Shown here: positions 50,301 through 61,389 of the stretch, piece by piece
Numbering within the stretch: position 1 is the first letter of the stretch
Layout: the number at the start of each line of letters is the position of its first letter
Assembly (NCBI GenBank): GCA_000328365.1
Contig: KB295623.1
Span: 657,541-721,540 of the forward strand
DNA from: Capitella teleta
Taxonomy: Eukaryota; Annelida; Polychaeta; Capitellidae
Length of the DNA stretch: 64,000 bases
Direction of reading: 5' to 3'
Made by a program: the position numbers and the translations under genes
Notes under the pieces: generated by a model
Database searches by the model: none
What the model was told of the DNA's origin: nothing
Seen by the model: only the letters and a program-made list of their open reading frames with translations

Positions 50301-53300
50301 CAGATGAACGATAATAAGCAAAGTAGATCTGTCGTCTGCATGATTACCCAGAACCCCTTGCGAGTTATGACACAGTTCGGTCGGAGCGGCCAACTGAGTG
50401 TTACACAATGTGAGGAATGATATAAATGTCTTACTTCTTTTGACCTTGCGTCCTGTAAGTTTATTGTATAGTAAACACTACTGAAGCTATGGCTACTATT
50501 CCCCTGTAATTTCCCAGGCTCACCAGACGAATAAACTCTTCTCGATTGTTTATTTTCCGGTCGAATCACCTCGGTTTTCCCAATCGTTGCCATTCCGAGA
50601 ATCCCAATCATTCATAACGCATGTTGAACCAAATCATAACGCACTCTTTTGTAATCCCGACATCACAACGCACTTTTTGTGCCATGATTTTCAAATCAAA
50701 ACGCTGTTTTAACTAACTTTGCATGATAGAGAAATCATAACGCACTGTTTGCATGATAGTGAAATCATAACGCACTTTTCCCTCCACAGTTGCAGAACCT
50801 GGTTCGCGATATGCGTGAGAGCTTCTCTGCGGCGCTGACGACTCTGAGTACGTTGCACCAGGACGAGGACTCCCTCTACCAGACAGTGGCACAAAATAAA
50901 TCCACCCACGAACACCAGTTAGCTGATGTCGTGGCTATGATTATCACATTAAAAGTACGAATAGTTTGACCTTTGCCCTCTCAGCGGTATGACACATGAA
51001 TTGATTTGCAGAGCGAATTCAACACCGTTGTTGGTCAACTACAAACCGCGAATTCTGCTCAGAGGGAACTGGAGCTGCAGGTTTCATCTCTCCGTTTGGA
51101 ACGAGACGAATTGTTGCAGGAACTGGAGAAAAATGGAACCGTATCCTCTCAACTACGGTCTGTTTCTTGATTTCATGATTAATGAATATTTAATTTATGC
51201 GCGCATAATACAGGGTGAAGTACAACTCGATGAAGATCTTACCCACCAATCTAAACCGCACCCACGAGGGCTCTCATCTCTCCTTGTTGCTTGAGAAAGC
51301 GCATAACGCGTTCAATAACAGCGTCTTGCTGAACCAGACCTGTCCTCCGAACTTCATCAGCAGTGAAGTGTGTGAGACAGCCAACAACAGTGACCATGAC
51401 AGCGGTTGCCAGACAGCGCGGCAGGAATCCTCTCCCTCGTCTTGTGGCGACGCCTCACCCACCCCTGAGCGAAGGCTCCCCAGGAGCTCCTTGCCAATGT
51501 CACCTTGCGTTGATATGAACAGAACTGTTGGTAAGGATTTCATCAAGATGTAACTATGCTCGGAATTATATGTTTCATTTTTACAGAATTGCGATCGACC
51601 GAGGAAGCGGCAGACTCTGATTCAGATTCCTCTGTGAGAGCGGCGGCCAACCGTAGTCTTGATTTGAGTCGCTCGGTTGGAAATCAGTGCGGTTTAGACG
51701 GAGACGAAGAAGTCGATGTTGACTCATGTCCCTCCGTACCTCCTGTGGTATAACCATTTACGTAACCATCATGCTGTATCTCAAGTATCTGTTTTTAAGG
51801 CGTCTCCTGTTAAATTAAGCAGCAAGCCAACGACACCACATCGATTAGCCCCACACGAACGGTTATCGAAAATAGCCGCACGCCAGCGAGTCATCGAAGA
51901 GCTGATTGAGACAGAGCGCACCTACTGCTCTGCCCTCTGGTGTGTGATGCAGGATTTTGCGAGCCCTGTGGCTGACAGTGGGCTCGCCTCTGAGGCGGAG
52001 TTCAGGTATTTAATTGCTTCTGTGCTATACAATATCTAACTTGATTTCACAGGGTGATATTCCCAAACTCCCTTGATGCGATATATGAACACCACTGCTC
52101 TCTGCTCAGACAACTCGAGGATCGTTTGCACTCATCGTCAGCAAACACCGGCGCCATCATCGGTGACATCATGGCCAAGGCTTTTGAGAGCCAAGATGTT
52201 AGTTAGCTTCTTCGGTTGTCAACTTATAATCTCTGATAAATGTATTTTTCAGAGTTATGTGTTGCAGGAATACCAGAGTTATGTAACTGCCTTCCCGAAT
52301 GCGTTGCATCAGTTGCACACATCATGCAGAAACAGCCCAGCTTTGAAGGCACTTTTTCGCAAACTCGTCCAAGACAAGAACTCTGGGGCCATGGATGTGA
52401 CGGCCTTCATGCTGACCCCAATCCAACGCATTCCCCGCTATGTGCTGCTGCTGAAGCAAGTCTTGCGGCAGTCTCCCTCAGAGCATCCAGACTCATATAA
52501 CTTGGAGAAGTGTGTCACATTTTTGGCGTCTTTCCTGACGCAGCTGAATGACTCCATGCAGCAATCTATGCAGCTCATCTCCAAGCGAAATGACAAACCG
52601 AAAAGGTTGGCCGTATATGACATAAGAGTTGATTTGATGTTGATTTATTGTTTGTTTTTAGGAAGTTACGGCTGGGATCTTTCCGATCTCTGAGTCACAG
52701 CAATTACGATTCGAAGCCCAAAGTCGAGCAGCAGACTCCTCGCATCCAGAGACCATTGTCGGCAGCTAACGACTCGAGGTAGCTTTATTGTTTGCGGCAA
52801 TGATCAATTTATCCTCGGTGTTTCTCCAGAGCTTTGCAGTTATCTTCTCTACGCGACTCACTCGTGCAGAATAAGCTGTCGTCCAGCCTCCGCTCTGGAC
52901 CCTTCTTAGCTCCGCCCACAAGCACCCCCTGTCAGTACGCTTTCAACCCGGATCAGAGCATCTCAACGGAGAAACGCCGCTTCCCAAGGAGCAAGCGTCC
53001 AAAATCAACGACGGGAACCGTGAACATGGCGTACGCCTCTCCTTCAAAGGATCTCTCCCTGAGCTGCTCGAGGATCGAGGCTGATGAGACTTTTTTGAAG
53101 CCAAGGCCAAAATCCATGATGGAATCAAGCGGCAGTAAAAGCAGTCGTCTGTTGGTCTACAGCAGTGAGGAGTCGCTGAACACAGACACCATGTCTTCCG
53201 TTCACTTCAGTAACGATGTCAGTCGGTATGAGTTTCATGATGACGACGACGACACCTTGAACGGCAGCATCCCTGATCTGCCGATGGGCGCCAGTGCCAC

Positions 53301-53874
53301 TAGCACCCTCAGTCGAAGCGAGCAGGACGCCCTTCCCATAAAACCTCACTACTCCAGCGAGGCTTGTTTGTCTCCGGACGATTCGGCTGAGCTGTCTGTG
53401 TGTGACGATAGCGTGCTGTCTCAGAGTGCGTGCGACCTGAGTGTAATGAACGCCACTCTCACGGCCGCAACGACAGCCAATCGCTCATTCCTCAAATGGA
53501 GGAGACGCAAAAAGGGAAGCGAGATTTTCACCGATAGCATCGTGCGCAAGCGCCCGTCATTCCGGGAATCCATCAGGAACCTATTCGTTCGTAAAAGGTG
53601 AAAAATTCAATTTATCACAAAAGACCCAATTCCACCATTTTTATTTTTTTTTCCATTCAGGAACAGCAAAGGCTCGGAGACCGACTCCACGCTGTCGGCG
53701 GCGCCATCTATGGAGTCGCTGCCTACTGTAACCGCCGTGCGTCCTGCGAACAGCCCCAAAGAACAGGGACCCCCGGCTGAACCGTCCATCGTGGTGAATC
53801 CCGCTGAGTGTGATACGACCCTTGACCTACAAACCTTTGAGGATGAGAATGGTGAGCCATGCAGCGCCGTTTGA
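47352..53874 (+). CDS. coiled-coil RhoGEF with DH domain and no visible PH domain
   Basis: Twelve exons: 47352-47423, 48578-48826, 50790-50954, 51012-51157, 51214-51530, 51587-51747, 51800-52005, 52053-52197, 52253-52605, 52662-52778, 52830-53597 and 53661-53874, giving 970 residues. Residues ~108-205 form a coiled coil (LQNLVRDMRESFSAALTTL onward). Residues ~395-605 form the DH domain: RVIEELIETERTYCSAL at its start and MLTPIQRIPRYVLLLK as conserved region 3. DH domains load GTP on Rho-family GTPases. A PH domain usually follows but here the sequence turns Ser/Arg-rich and disordered; this layout recalls ARHGEF33-type proteins (moderate confidence). The first exon is the weakest call; it chains in phase 0 but has no homology. 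At the end, the last coding segment contains a strong donor (AATG|GTGAGC), so an alternative, longer C-terminus is possible. A poly(A) signal is at 54310-54315. Confidence 0.82.
47424..48577 (+). other. putative RhoGEF intron 1
   Basis: This 1154 nt stretch lies between the candidate first exon and the exon at 48578. No internal exon is convincing. It contains A-runs near 47838-47861. Confidence 0.45.
49752..49801. other. assembly gap (50 N)
   Basis: A run of N following poly-T and CT-rich low-complexity sequence, which probably caused the break. Confidence 0.99.
50611..50776 (-). repeat. cluster of ATCATAACGCACT motifs
   Basis: TCATAACGCA at 50612, AATCATAACGCACT at 50632-50645, a variant ACATCACAACGCACT at 50660, and two tandem 26-27 bp units (GCATGATAG A/T GAAATCATAACG...CACT) at 50721 and 50751, period 30. 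The same motif, as GTGCGTTATGAT, occurs at 9550-9561 and in the inverted repeat at 18876-18924. Confidence 0.7.
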
Positions 53875-55512
53875 AGCATATTTGCTACAGAGCAGGATCT
53901 CTTGTTGGTAAATTAATCATTGAATTGTTTTATAAACATCTTTTGAGATTGTAATCTTGATTTTTGTATGTGGATTTTGTGTAATTAATCTTGTGGCGTA
54001 ATTTTTTATTTTTCGTTCTATTGGGCCGCTCCCAATTTTACATTTTCATTGATTTTTCTTCATTCCAGAGTGTATTTAAAAATTGTATATATTTCTTGTA
54101 TTTTTTTAATGATAATCCTAAAGTATTGTCCACTGCCAGCCATTATTTCAATGTCACACTTTTTCTATTTTATTATGATACTTTCTTTCATATTTGTAGC
54201 TTTTGTAGTATTTTTCCTGTTGCTGTTTTTGATTTTGATTTTAATGTTTGTAACTCTGCTAATTTTTACCATTTGAGTTTTGTGTATCGGTTTACAGCAA
54301 TGTGAAATTAATAAAACTGAAGCGCAAAAGTTATCATCTCCTTCTGTCGTCTGTGACCTTGTCTGCAAACAAATCTTCTGGAGAAGGAATCGAAGACAAT
54401 TTCTATCCAGTTTGATTCTGAGAAGCTCGTACCTCCAACGCCTGTCTGTAAGATGTGCATAATGATCTTCGACGTAATTATGTCACTTTATCTTATAATA
54501 TCAACGACATTATGCTGAGCTTACATGCTGGTCTGTTTAATGGTGTTTATTGATCTGAATTCTTGCATTTCATGATGAAGGAGATAAAGAAATTTATTAC
54601 AAATATATCTATGATGGCAGCTCTTGATTATCCCACACCTTTGGGCAATAAACTTAACCCGGTTGTCGTTTTAGTTTTTGTTTTAGTTTTTTTTTGGAGC
54701 TAAAAATTCATTAACTTTAGTCATTAAGAGAGCTAGACCATTAATAAGGGTTTCCTAAATTGAGCAATCGCTGAGAGTGCAAGTGAGTCTTTACATTTTT
54801 TATATTAAAATGACTGGTATACTTTTAAGTGCTTTCCGGCTATATCACAGATATGTCTGTCCGAAAGGTGCATTTTACGACTTCCGATCAGTATTATTTA
54901 GTTGCTAAACCACTTAGGTTCATGAAAAACTGCTAAAATGTTGTTAAAATGTTGTAATTGCGTTGCTAGGCTGCGATGTTATACCCAACGTCGTGTCCCG
55001 GGGGTAAATATTTCAACCCCCCAGAAAACGTATTTCTTGGGGGGGGGGGGATTAGTTTATCCCTCTACGGCATTGTATATATAAAAAAAAAAAAAAAAAA
55101 AAAAAATATATACATATATCTTCCGCACGATTTGCCTACCGCAAATGTATTTTCTGACAGAAGGACCCAGACTATATGTTCCATCGTTCTTGCGCAATCT
55201 TGCATAATAGTAATTGCGATATACTCAAAAGCGGTTATCTCAATTGTTATGCTTGTTGTGGAATTGAAATTCACACAATATATTGCTAGTATATATGCTC
55301 TATAAAATCCGAAGTTTCAAATATTTTGCTTGAAGGTCAAGGTCATGGTGGTAATTAATGCAATTAATCGCATAAATTGATGACCGTTTCGAATTTTGTG
55401 AATTTCCCTGAGTTCAAAAGAAATGGCATTCAGTATGAACAAAAGAATAATGAAAAAAAGAAAGAAAAAATAAATACATATATACAATGTATGAAGTAAA
55501 GGTAACTGACTG
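53875..55512. other. 3' flank of the RhoGEF gene
   Basis: T-rich 3' UTR, a poly(A) signal at 54310-54315, then AT-rich DNA with a G-run (55039-55050) and a long A-run (55083-55105). No further gene is seen. Confidence 0.5.
54310..54315 (+). terminator. AATAAA poly(A) signal of the RhoGEF gene
   Basis: Canonical hexamer 436 nt after the stop at 53874; no closer good hexamer was noticed. Confidence 0.5.
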
Positions 55513-56260
55513 TTAGTGAATTAACAAAAAGAAGAAAAAGAACAAATTAGGTATGTTACTAACCGCAACATAGATATTCAAGGAATCCAGATAGTTCATT
55601 TGGACAAAAGAAATATTTGAACAAAAAATAGAGGAACTTCGTGATAACGCAGAATAAAGACATTCACGAGTATGTGTGTTTGAACTCCCAATCATATTAC
55701 AAAGAAATTTCACAAAACGCTGAAATATTTTATTCGAAAATGGAATATCATGACAGATGACGTTGATCATGTTACAATGAGTTCGTCGAGGCAAGTTCAA
55801 AGGGCGCGAAGGCACTTTCGCCAGCACAAGTGAATTGCCTCGACATTTGCACTGTTTAAAGAGCACAATTGGGAGCCATACAGCGGCATGCAATATGATT
55901 TAAATAACCGATATTTAACATCAATGTCCACACAAGGAAATAAGGTACACAGGGAGTTACAATGCATAACCATATCCCGAGTAAATTTCTTAACACGAAG
56001 TGTATCTGCTTCCATGCCTATCGGGTTACCCAGATGTATGGCGTTACTCACGGAAGTTACATTTGCACCCAGACAGGGGATGACAATTGGTATGTGACCG
56101 AACTTGTTGAAGGCAACAAGTTGGCCCTTCGTTCCATTGAATTTGATATCAAGTTCTCTCGCAAAGTTTTCCACTTCTTTCAACATAAGTAACAGTGCGT
56201 GCTTCGTGGGGGCAAGAAGTGTAAGAGCGTCAGCATAACTCTTAGTCTCGTCAACATTTA
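55513..56260 (-). mobile_element. LINE fragment: C-terminal part of a reverse transcriptase
   Basis: Minus-strand frames give YADALTLLAPTKHALLLML (the F/YADD catalytic box, here with Ala replacing the second Asp), then ELDIKFNGTKGQ, HLGNPIG, and DVKYRLFKSYCMPLYGSQL, the classic palm-thumb string of non-LTR retrotransposons. Downstream sequence (LPRRTHCNMINVICHDIPF) continues in a second frame, so a frameshift lies near 55800. The 5' side is truncated at about 56260-56290. This is a dead copy; the clade (CR1/L2/RTE-like) is not resolved. Confidence 0.8.
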
Positions 56261-56669
56261 CTTTAGGTTTCCACTGATTTCTTTTTTATGTTTTGTGTGA
56301 GTTTTGATTTCCTGATAACATTCACCCATTCAGAAAAGCTCCCCCACGTCTACAAGATGTAAGATGTCTTCATAGCTAGTTCATGTAATAAAATCTTAAA
56401 ATAGTTTATAATACATTTCGATTTTATTGAGTGCATCACACCCGGATAAAGGCATACACATCAACATATTTTATCATTCACAGGTGCACATTTATAGAGC
56501 GATTAAAATATCACTTCAAGTGAACAACCGGTGCTTGGATACATGTACAGCAGGTTGCTCAGTAGGGAGCTACACACAAAGTCGTGTACCTACTGCTCAG
56601 ACTGTTAACAAACCCCATTGAATGAACACGCATATGCTTATTTGTTCATCGGAGCATGCATTCATATAA

Positions 56670-57118
56670 TTGAAACGATCCGCTCAGGCCACTGAGATCG
56701 TCCGACGATGCTTTTATGCTGAAAACACATCATTCAAAAATATGTACGTGTACGGTCGATGGAATTCTCTACCGAGAGAGTTACGAGTGCCGCAGCCATC
56801 GCCGTCCTCCAAGAAGAAATTGAAGACTTTTATGTTTCGTCAATGTTACATAGCCTAATATTTTAATTCATATCTTAGCATTCTGGGTATGCAAATATTA
56901 CGTCTCAGGGTGTTCCGGTGCAGTGAGTTTTTCGACCAGGAAGAGAACGGGCTTTTGCCATGGTTTTCTCACGTATGAAATGGCACTGTGCACCCATAAC
57001 CTTGTGCATCTTTTTGTTATTATTGCATGTAATTTCCTTTTACGTTAAGCGCATAGAAACTTTATCCTATAATTGTACATTTTGCGCTATATAAATTAAT
57101 AAATTATTATTATTATAA
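56670..57118 (+). mobile_element. LINE 3' end with (ATT)n tail
   Basis: The short frame 56670-56858 ends like many LINE ORF2 proteins: WNSLPRELRVP followed by KKKLKTFMFRQCY and a stop. The 3' UTR then runs to TTTTGCGCTATATAAATTAA with a terminal (ATT)n at about 57100-57118, a 3' end typical of CR1/L2-like LINEs. It lies in the opposite orientation to the fragment at 55513-56260, with 5' sides facing, so these are two separate insertions. Confidence 0.75.
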
Positions 57119-58876
57119 AGCTGTTATCACGTAAATAAATGCATAAAAATGCTGGTCAACCTTTATGGCAGGGATGGTGATACATTTACATGATCCGCAG
57201 CAATTTTGGCGCTTCTTTGATATACATGTAGTACATTTTTTACTTACCGTGCATGGTGACCGATTTGTTTTATACCCGGAGATTCCAGGGTATTACTAAT
57301 ATTTATACCCAGGGTGGGTATAAAGCGAGTTGGATTGAATCCACTCTTAACTTATTTCTCAAGTGATCAGTTCTGTTTACATACTTATTACATGTAATTT
57401 GATGGCAACTATTTCGTGAATCAATACATGCATAAGGAACATATTCGTCGACATACCATTTTTAGTGCAATCCGTACCCCAAGGTACCCAATCGTACTTA
57501 ATATTCTGAGGTACCGAGGTGCGACTTATAATTATCAGCATTCCATGGTGAGGTAAAACATTATAGGTCTTGTTTGTTTTGTTTTTGTATTGTTCTTTTT
57601 TTCTGACACTCACTGAAATAATTATTCATTCATACTCATGAATGAAGGTACTTAGGTACACCTTTAGAATTACCCACACACCCGAGGCGGAGGGGGGGGG
57701 GGATAAGGGGTGTTTAAACACACTGAAATCGATATTTCTTGTTATCAAATGAAAACAAATAATTTATTTGCAAACACGTCACACACCCGAGGCAGCTAAT
57801 GGACTTCTACAAAGGGAGCGAACCAGAGATAACAATTCTTCTGCAACTCGTTCAGAAAAAAATTGATCCATCCATTTGGAGATTCCCTGCCAAAGCAAAG
57901 GACATTAAAAACGTCTTGCGGTTTCGTTCCTTCGACACCACACGTAAAAATGTGACTCTGCACTTGAATAGCTTCCTCTTTTGCGTTAAGTACCCCGCAA
58001 GTGTTTGCCTTCCTCTTAGCTAGGTCTATTTATACTCGCCGTGCGACCAGGTTGATTCATTATGGACTGCTGGCCCACGCGGATAACTCTGTCGATGTCG
58101 TAAGTGACAGTGGTAAGTGTTTACCAGAGTTAGCTATTGGTCAGTTATACATAACAAAGGAATCTTTAGAAAGATGATCCAATTTGCATTCTAGTAGAAG
58201 AATATCATTTAAAATTTCAAATCATACAAAATCACAAACACGAATTTTCATTCGGATTTAGTACCAACACTGGTAGATAAACTTACTATTAGTAAACTTA
58301 ACACTCAGTTTATAAGTATCGCACATAATATTGTGTCTCACATCAGCGTATCCATGAATCCCAATGATCACGCTCATTATAACCTCGATACTTTTAGCTC
58401 TGTTTTATTCTTATGAGAGTAAGGAATCTTGCTCTACTACCCACAATCCTGCAGTAGACTTCCTGCTTCCGATCCAACTCGACTGTATTGGCGGGAGAGA
58501 CTGAAGGAGCTAAGCAGATGACCCTTGAAGCGAGCTGTGGCAACATTCATTCATTGCTCCTGAGTCGAGAGGGTGAAACCTCTTTTCTGCCAAAACGAAA
58601 TTTGGATTACTGGAGCTTAAGATGTCTAGCATATGGCGAGGTTCTTCATTCGAATGGTGCTCCTGCACATCACGATTGACATATGCCTATTAATCACAAA
58701 TTGCGCCAATTGATTGAATGCCATTTCGGTTCTAAGATAAGACAATCAATTCAGTCAGTCTAAGTACAAAGCCCTATAAAGTATATACTGACGAGTCTTA
58801 TCAAATATCTCAGATGGCCAGGTTGATAAAGTTGTAGCGTTTGTCATGCCGTTCTCTTCTGCAGACTTTTACTTCG
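57119..58876. other. intergenic, with probable 5' UTR exon of the downstream orphan gene
   Basis: A direct repeat CACACACCCGAGGC occurs at about 57675 and 57780 around a G-run. A donor-like GTAAGTGAC at about 58098 may end a noncoding first exon that joins the acceptor CTGCAG at 58864. Open frames at 57799-58023 and 58488-58679 have no recognisable signature. Confidence 0.4.
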
Positions 58877-59503
58877 ATGGTAGCCATGGATGTGAGCGGA
58901 ACCCAAAAGAACGACACCAGTCACTTGTTCCACGATTCTATTTACGGCGATGAATGCTCAAAACTCGACCTCAAGGAGCAGCTGGAGACCAGGGAAAGAA
59001 ACAAGCGAGAGTCGAGGGCTTTAGAGTTCAAGTCGCGCATCCTCAGACGCGCATCTGAAGTCTCCAATCGCCAGCATGATCACCAGTTAAGACTTATCCG
59101 CCAAGACCTCTCTGATCTGCACACCAAGACCCCATCAGTTGAGATCCTAGCCGCCCAGAGACGGGTGTTACCCCCAAGGAGGAGCACCCCAATTCGAACA
59201 AAAAGACAACAAGAAGCTCTTCTTGATTTTATTCCAACTGGTGATGGACGACGTTGCAGCGAAGTCCTTCCTCCAATTACAGAGAAGGAAAAATTCAGAA
59301 GACACACCCTGCCCAATGGTTTCGGTGCTTGTGAAAGGACGAACTTCCACACCAAGAACATTGTGCGCAGGACCAAGTGCATCACAAACTCGTTGGACAG
59401 GATCTACCAAAGAAGGACGAGCTATGATGTGGGAGACATGCCTGGCAGCCGCAAGTGTGTTTTCAGGTCAGCTTCGTTGGATTCTCACGACCACAGAACT
59501 TGA
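58877..59503 (+). CDS. basic, disordered orphan protein
   Basis: A 208-residue frame preceded by a good acceptor (TTCTCTTCTGCAG at 58864), so an upstream noncoding exon is likely. The ATG at 58877 is followed by a second in-frame ATG at 58886 in a perfect GCCATGG context. The protein is rich in Arg, Lys and Glu, with a helical charged segment (KLDLKEQLETRERNKRESRA) and several RRxS/T-type sites (RRRTSYD, RRHTLPNG) that look like basophilic kinase targets. No membrane segment or known domain is visible. I do not recognise the family. A poly(A) signal follows at 59797-59802. A partner exon further 3' cannot be excluded because a CAG|GTCAGC lies inside the last codons. Confidence 0.6.
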   Translation: MVAMDVSGTQKNDTSHLFHDSIYGDECSKLDLKEQLETRERNKRESRALEFKSRILRRASEVSNRQHDHQLRLIRQDLSDLHTKTPSVEILAAQRRVLPPRRSTPIRTKRQQEALLDFIPTGDGRRCSEVLPPITEKEKFRRHTLPNGFGACERTNFHTKNIVRRTKCITNSLDRIYQRRTSYDVGDMPGSRKCVFRSASLDSHDHRT

Positions 59504-59796
59504 CATGCTGTTGGTTGAATATTTTGAAATTTCCCTTCTGACTAGAGCTGTGTACTAAGGTCACACTATAGCTATAGTGTATTTCAATACCTATCAAGCA
59601 TGTGCAGTTTTCGTACAAACCGGATTCTGCAAAGTTAACTCTTGTGTGTTCTGCATGAAATATTGCCTCTGTTTAATTATAGCATACTCTTGTTGCATAG
59701 ATATTAGTCAATGGTTGCATTCTAGATTTGGAATGCCGAAACAAATACATTTCCATCAAAGGAATGTTCATTCCTATTTTGCTACATCAGGTATGG

Positions 59797-59802
59797 AATA
59801 AA
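59797..59802 (+). terminator. AATAAA poly(A) signal of the orphan gene
   Basis: Canonical hexamer 294 nt after the stop at 59503. Confidence 0.5.
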
Positions 59803-59846
59803 TTCTCGTCAGCATATTACACTATTAGTCTATTCGTGCATTACAT

Positions 59847-59947
59847 CACGTAATTCTACTTTCACGTAATTCTACTTTCACGTAATTCTACTTTCACGTA
59901 ATTCTACTTTCACGTAATTCTACTTTCACGTAATTCTACTTTCACGT
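59847..59947. repeat. 17 bp minisatellite, about six units
   Basis: CACGTAATTCTACTTTC-type units repeat head to tail with almost no divergence; only the last unit decays (CACGTTATT). Each unit carries a CACGTAAT site. Confidence 0.95.
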
Positions 59948-60684
59948 TATTGTTCTCCGCTTTATACGTCTCTGCACACTGCCTGGCTTTTTGTCTTTCC
60001 ATAGCTCTTGTTCCCTCAACTTAATTTCGTTGTTTTCCTATTTAGGATTTTATTATTCTGGCTGGAATCCCGTTAGGTGTACCGCCCACTGGCCCTTTGA
60101 CGCATCATTAGATGTCATGATTGTTTTCCCTATTTTTGACACCTTCATTAATGTTGATCATAACATTTCAGTATCATGCGGTAAAATGCATTTTATTTTA
60201 TTTTTATTTTTTTTTTTTTTTTGTAATTAAAAGACAAAAGTTCTGACCAAGGACATATTTATGGCTGCATAATTTTATGGTTGTGCTTGGACGCACAATT
60301 ATTGGTGATTTATGGATGAATGTATTTTTTTTTTTCATTCTGACGAAGGTCATTCCTGAACGTGAAAAAAACATGAGGGCTCCTGATCTTATGATTCTGT
60401 TTAGCATAAGGGCCGCTATTTGCATCGATATTCATCATATCTGCATGAGTCATGCATTCTTCAGAGAAAAAGAGTCGCTTTACATCTCAGGTAACATTGA
60501 AATGATACTGCTCTTTTCATTATGCTGGAAGTGACAGAATTCATTTGAATTCGTGTCCATTCTTGTAGAATCAAGTTTCATGTCGTTATAATACCGGAAA
60601 ACGACCCAAGTAACAACAACAACAACAAAAACAACAACAACAAAAACATTTTAAAGACTCACTCTGTTTACTACCATGTACTAG

Positions 60685-61023
60685 GGGCCCCGAATAGCTC
60701 AGTGGGTTAAACCGCTGCTAAATCCAATGCCGACCGTGGGGGTCGAGGTCCCGGGTTCGAGACCCGATCAGGCCAAGGGCGTTATGATTGTGAGTTATAA
60801 TTGTAATCCGTTATAATTGTAATTCTTCGATGACCTGCAGTGCTGCCCAACTGCGTAACAAGGCCCGGCGCTGTGTACTACTGTCTATGGTGATATGCAG
60901 GTTAAAAATCCCTTGGGATTTATCGATAAGAGTAGGGGGAAACCCCGGTCCCGGGCCTTCTGTTCTGGCGCCCGTATCATTCGATCGGATTGGGTTTTAG
61001 CCGTAGAACCCCATCACTCACTC
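60685..61023 (+). mobile_element. tRNA-derived SINE, full length, with 15 bp target-site duplication
   Basis: The head contains an A box (TAGCTCAGTGGGTTAAA at 60695) and a B box (GGTTCGAGACCC at 60754) spaced as in a tRNA gene, so it would be transcribed by RNA polymerase III. A ~250 bp unrelated body follows and the element ends in CATCACTCACTC. It is flanked by ACTACCATGTACTAG (60670-60684) and ACTACTATGTACTAG (61024-61038), 14 of 15 identical. A second, 5'-truncated copy is at 37137-37573. Confidence 0.88.
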
Positions 61024-61366
61024 ACTACTATGTACTAGTATTTATTTAGTGATAACAATTATTGATATTGATAAGCATGTTACATAAATGATATGCAATT
61101 CCCAAAATAAACAGTTGACAAAAGGCAAGAGAATAAATAATTTGGGTGAATAGCAAGCTTTTGTAAAAACTTAAATTCAATTTCAGTGCATTCATTAAAC
61201 AGGGACAGGATTATAACGTGATGATTTCAGGCACTTAGCTAGATTGAAGACATAAATCATACAATTTTGTCAAACGACTCACTCTGAATGAAAAGGTAAA
61301 TTAAAATACATCCAGTAACAACCCCCCCCCCCAAAAAAAAAAAAGAAAAAAAAAGAAGAATCCGAC

Positions 61367-61372
61367 TTTATT
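61367..61372 (-). terminator. AATAAA poly(A) signal of the SLC46-like gene
   Basis: Minus-strand AATAAA 18 nt beyond the stop at 61390, supporting the short last exon. Confidence 0.55.
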
Positions 61373-61389
61373 GGAACATGAACTCAAAA

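Larger units (their letters stand above)
48827..50789 (+). other. RhoGEF intron 2 with gap and repeats
   Basis: Nearly 2 kb, including the assembly gap at 49752-49801, T-runs around 49690-49750, a short (TA)n/(TAA)n tract near 49911-49936 and a motif cluster at 50611-50776 immediately before the acceptor. Confidence 0.6.
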
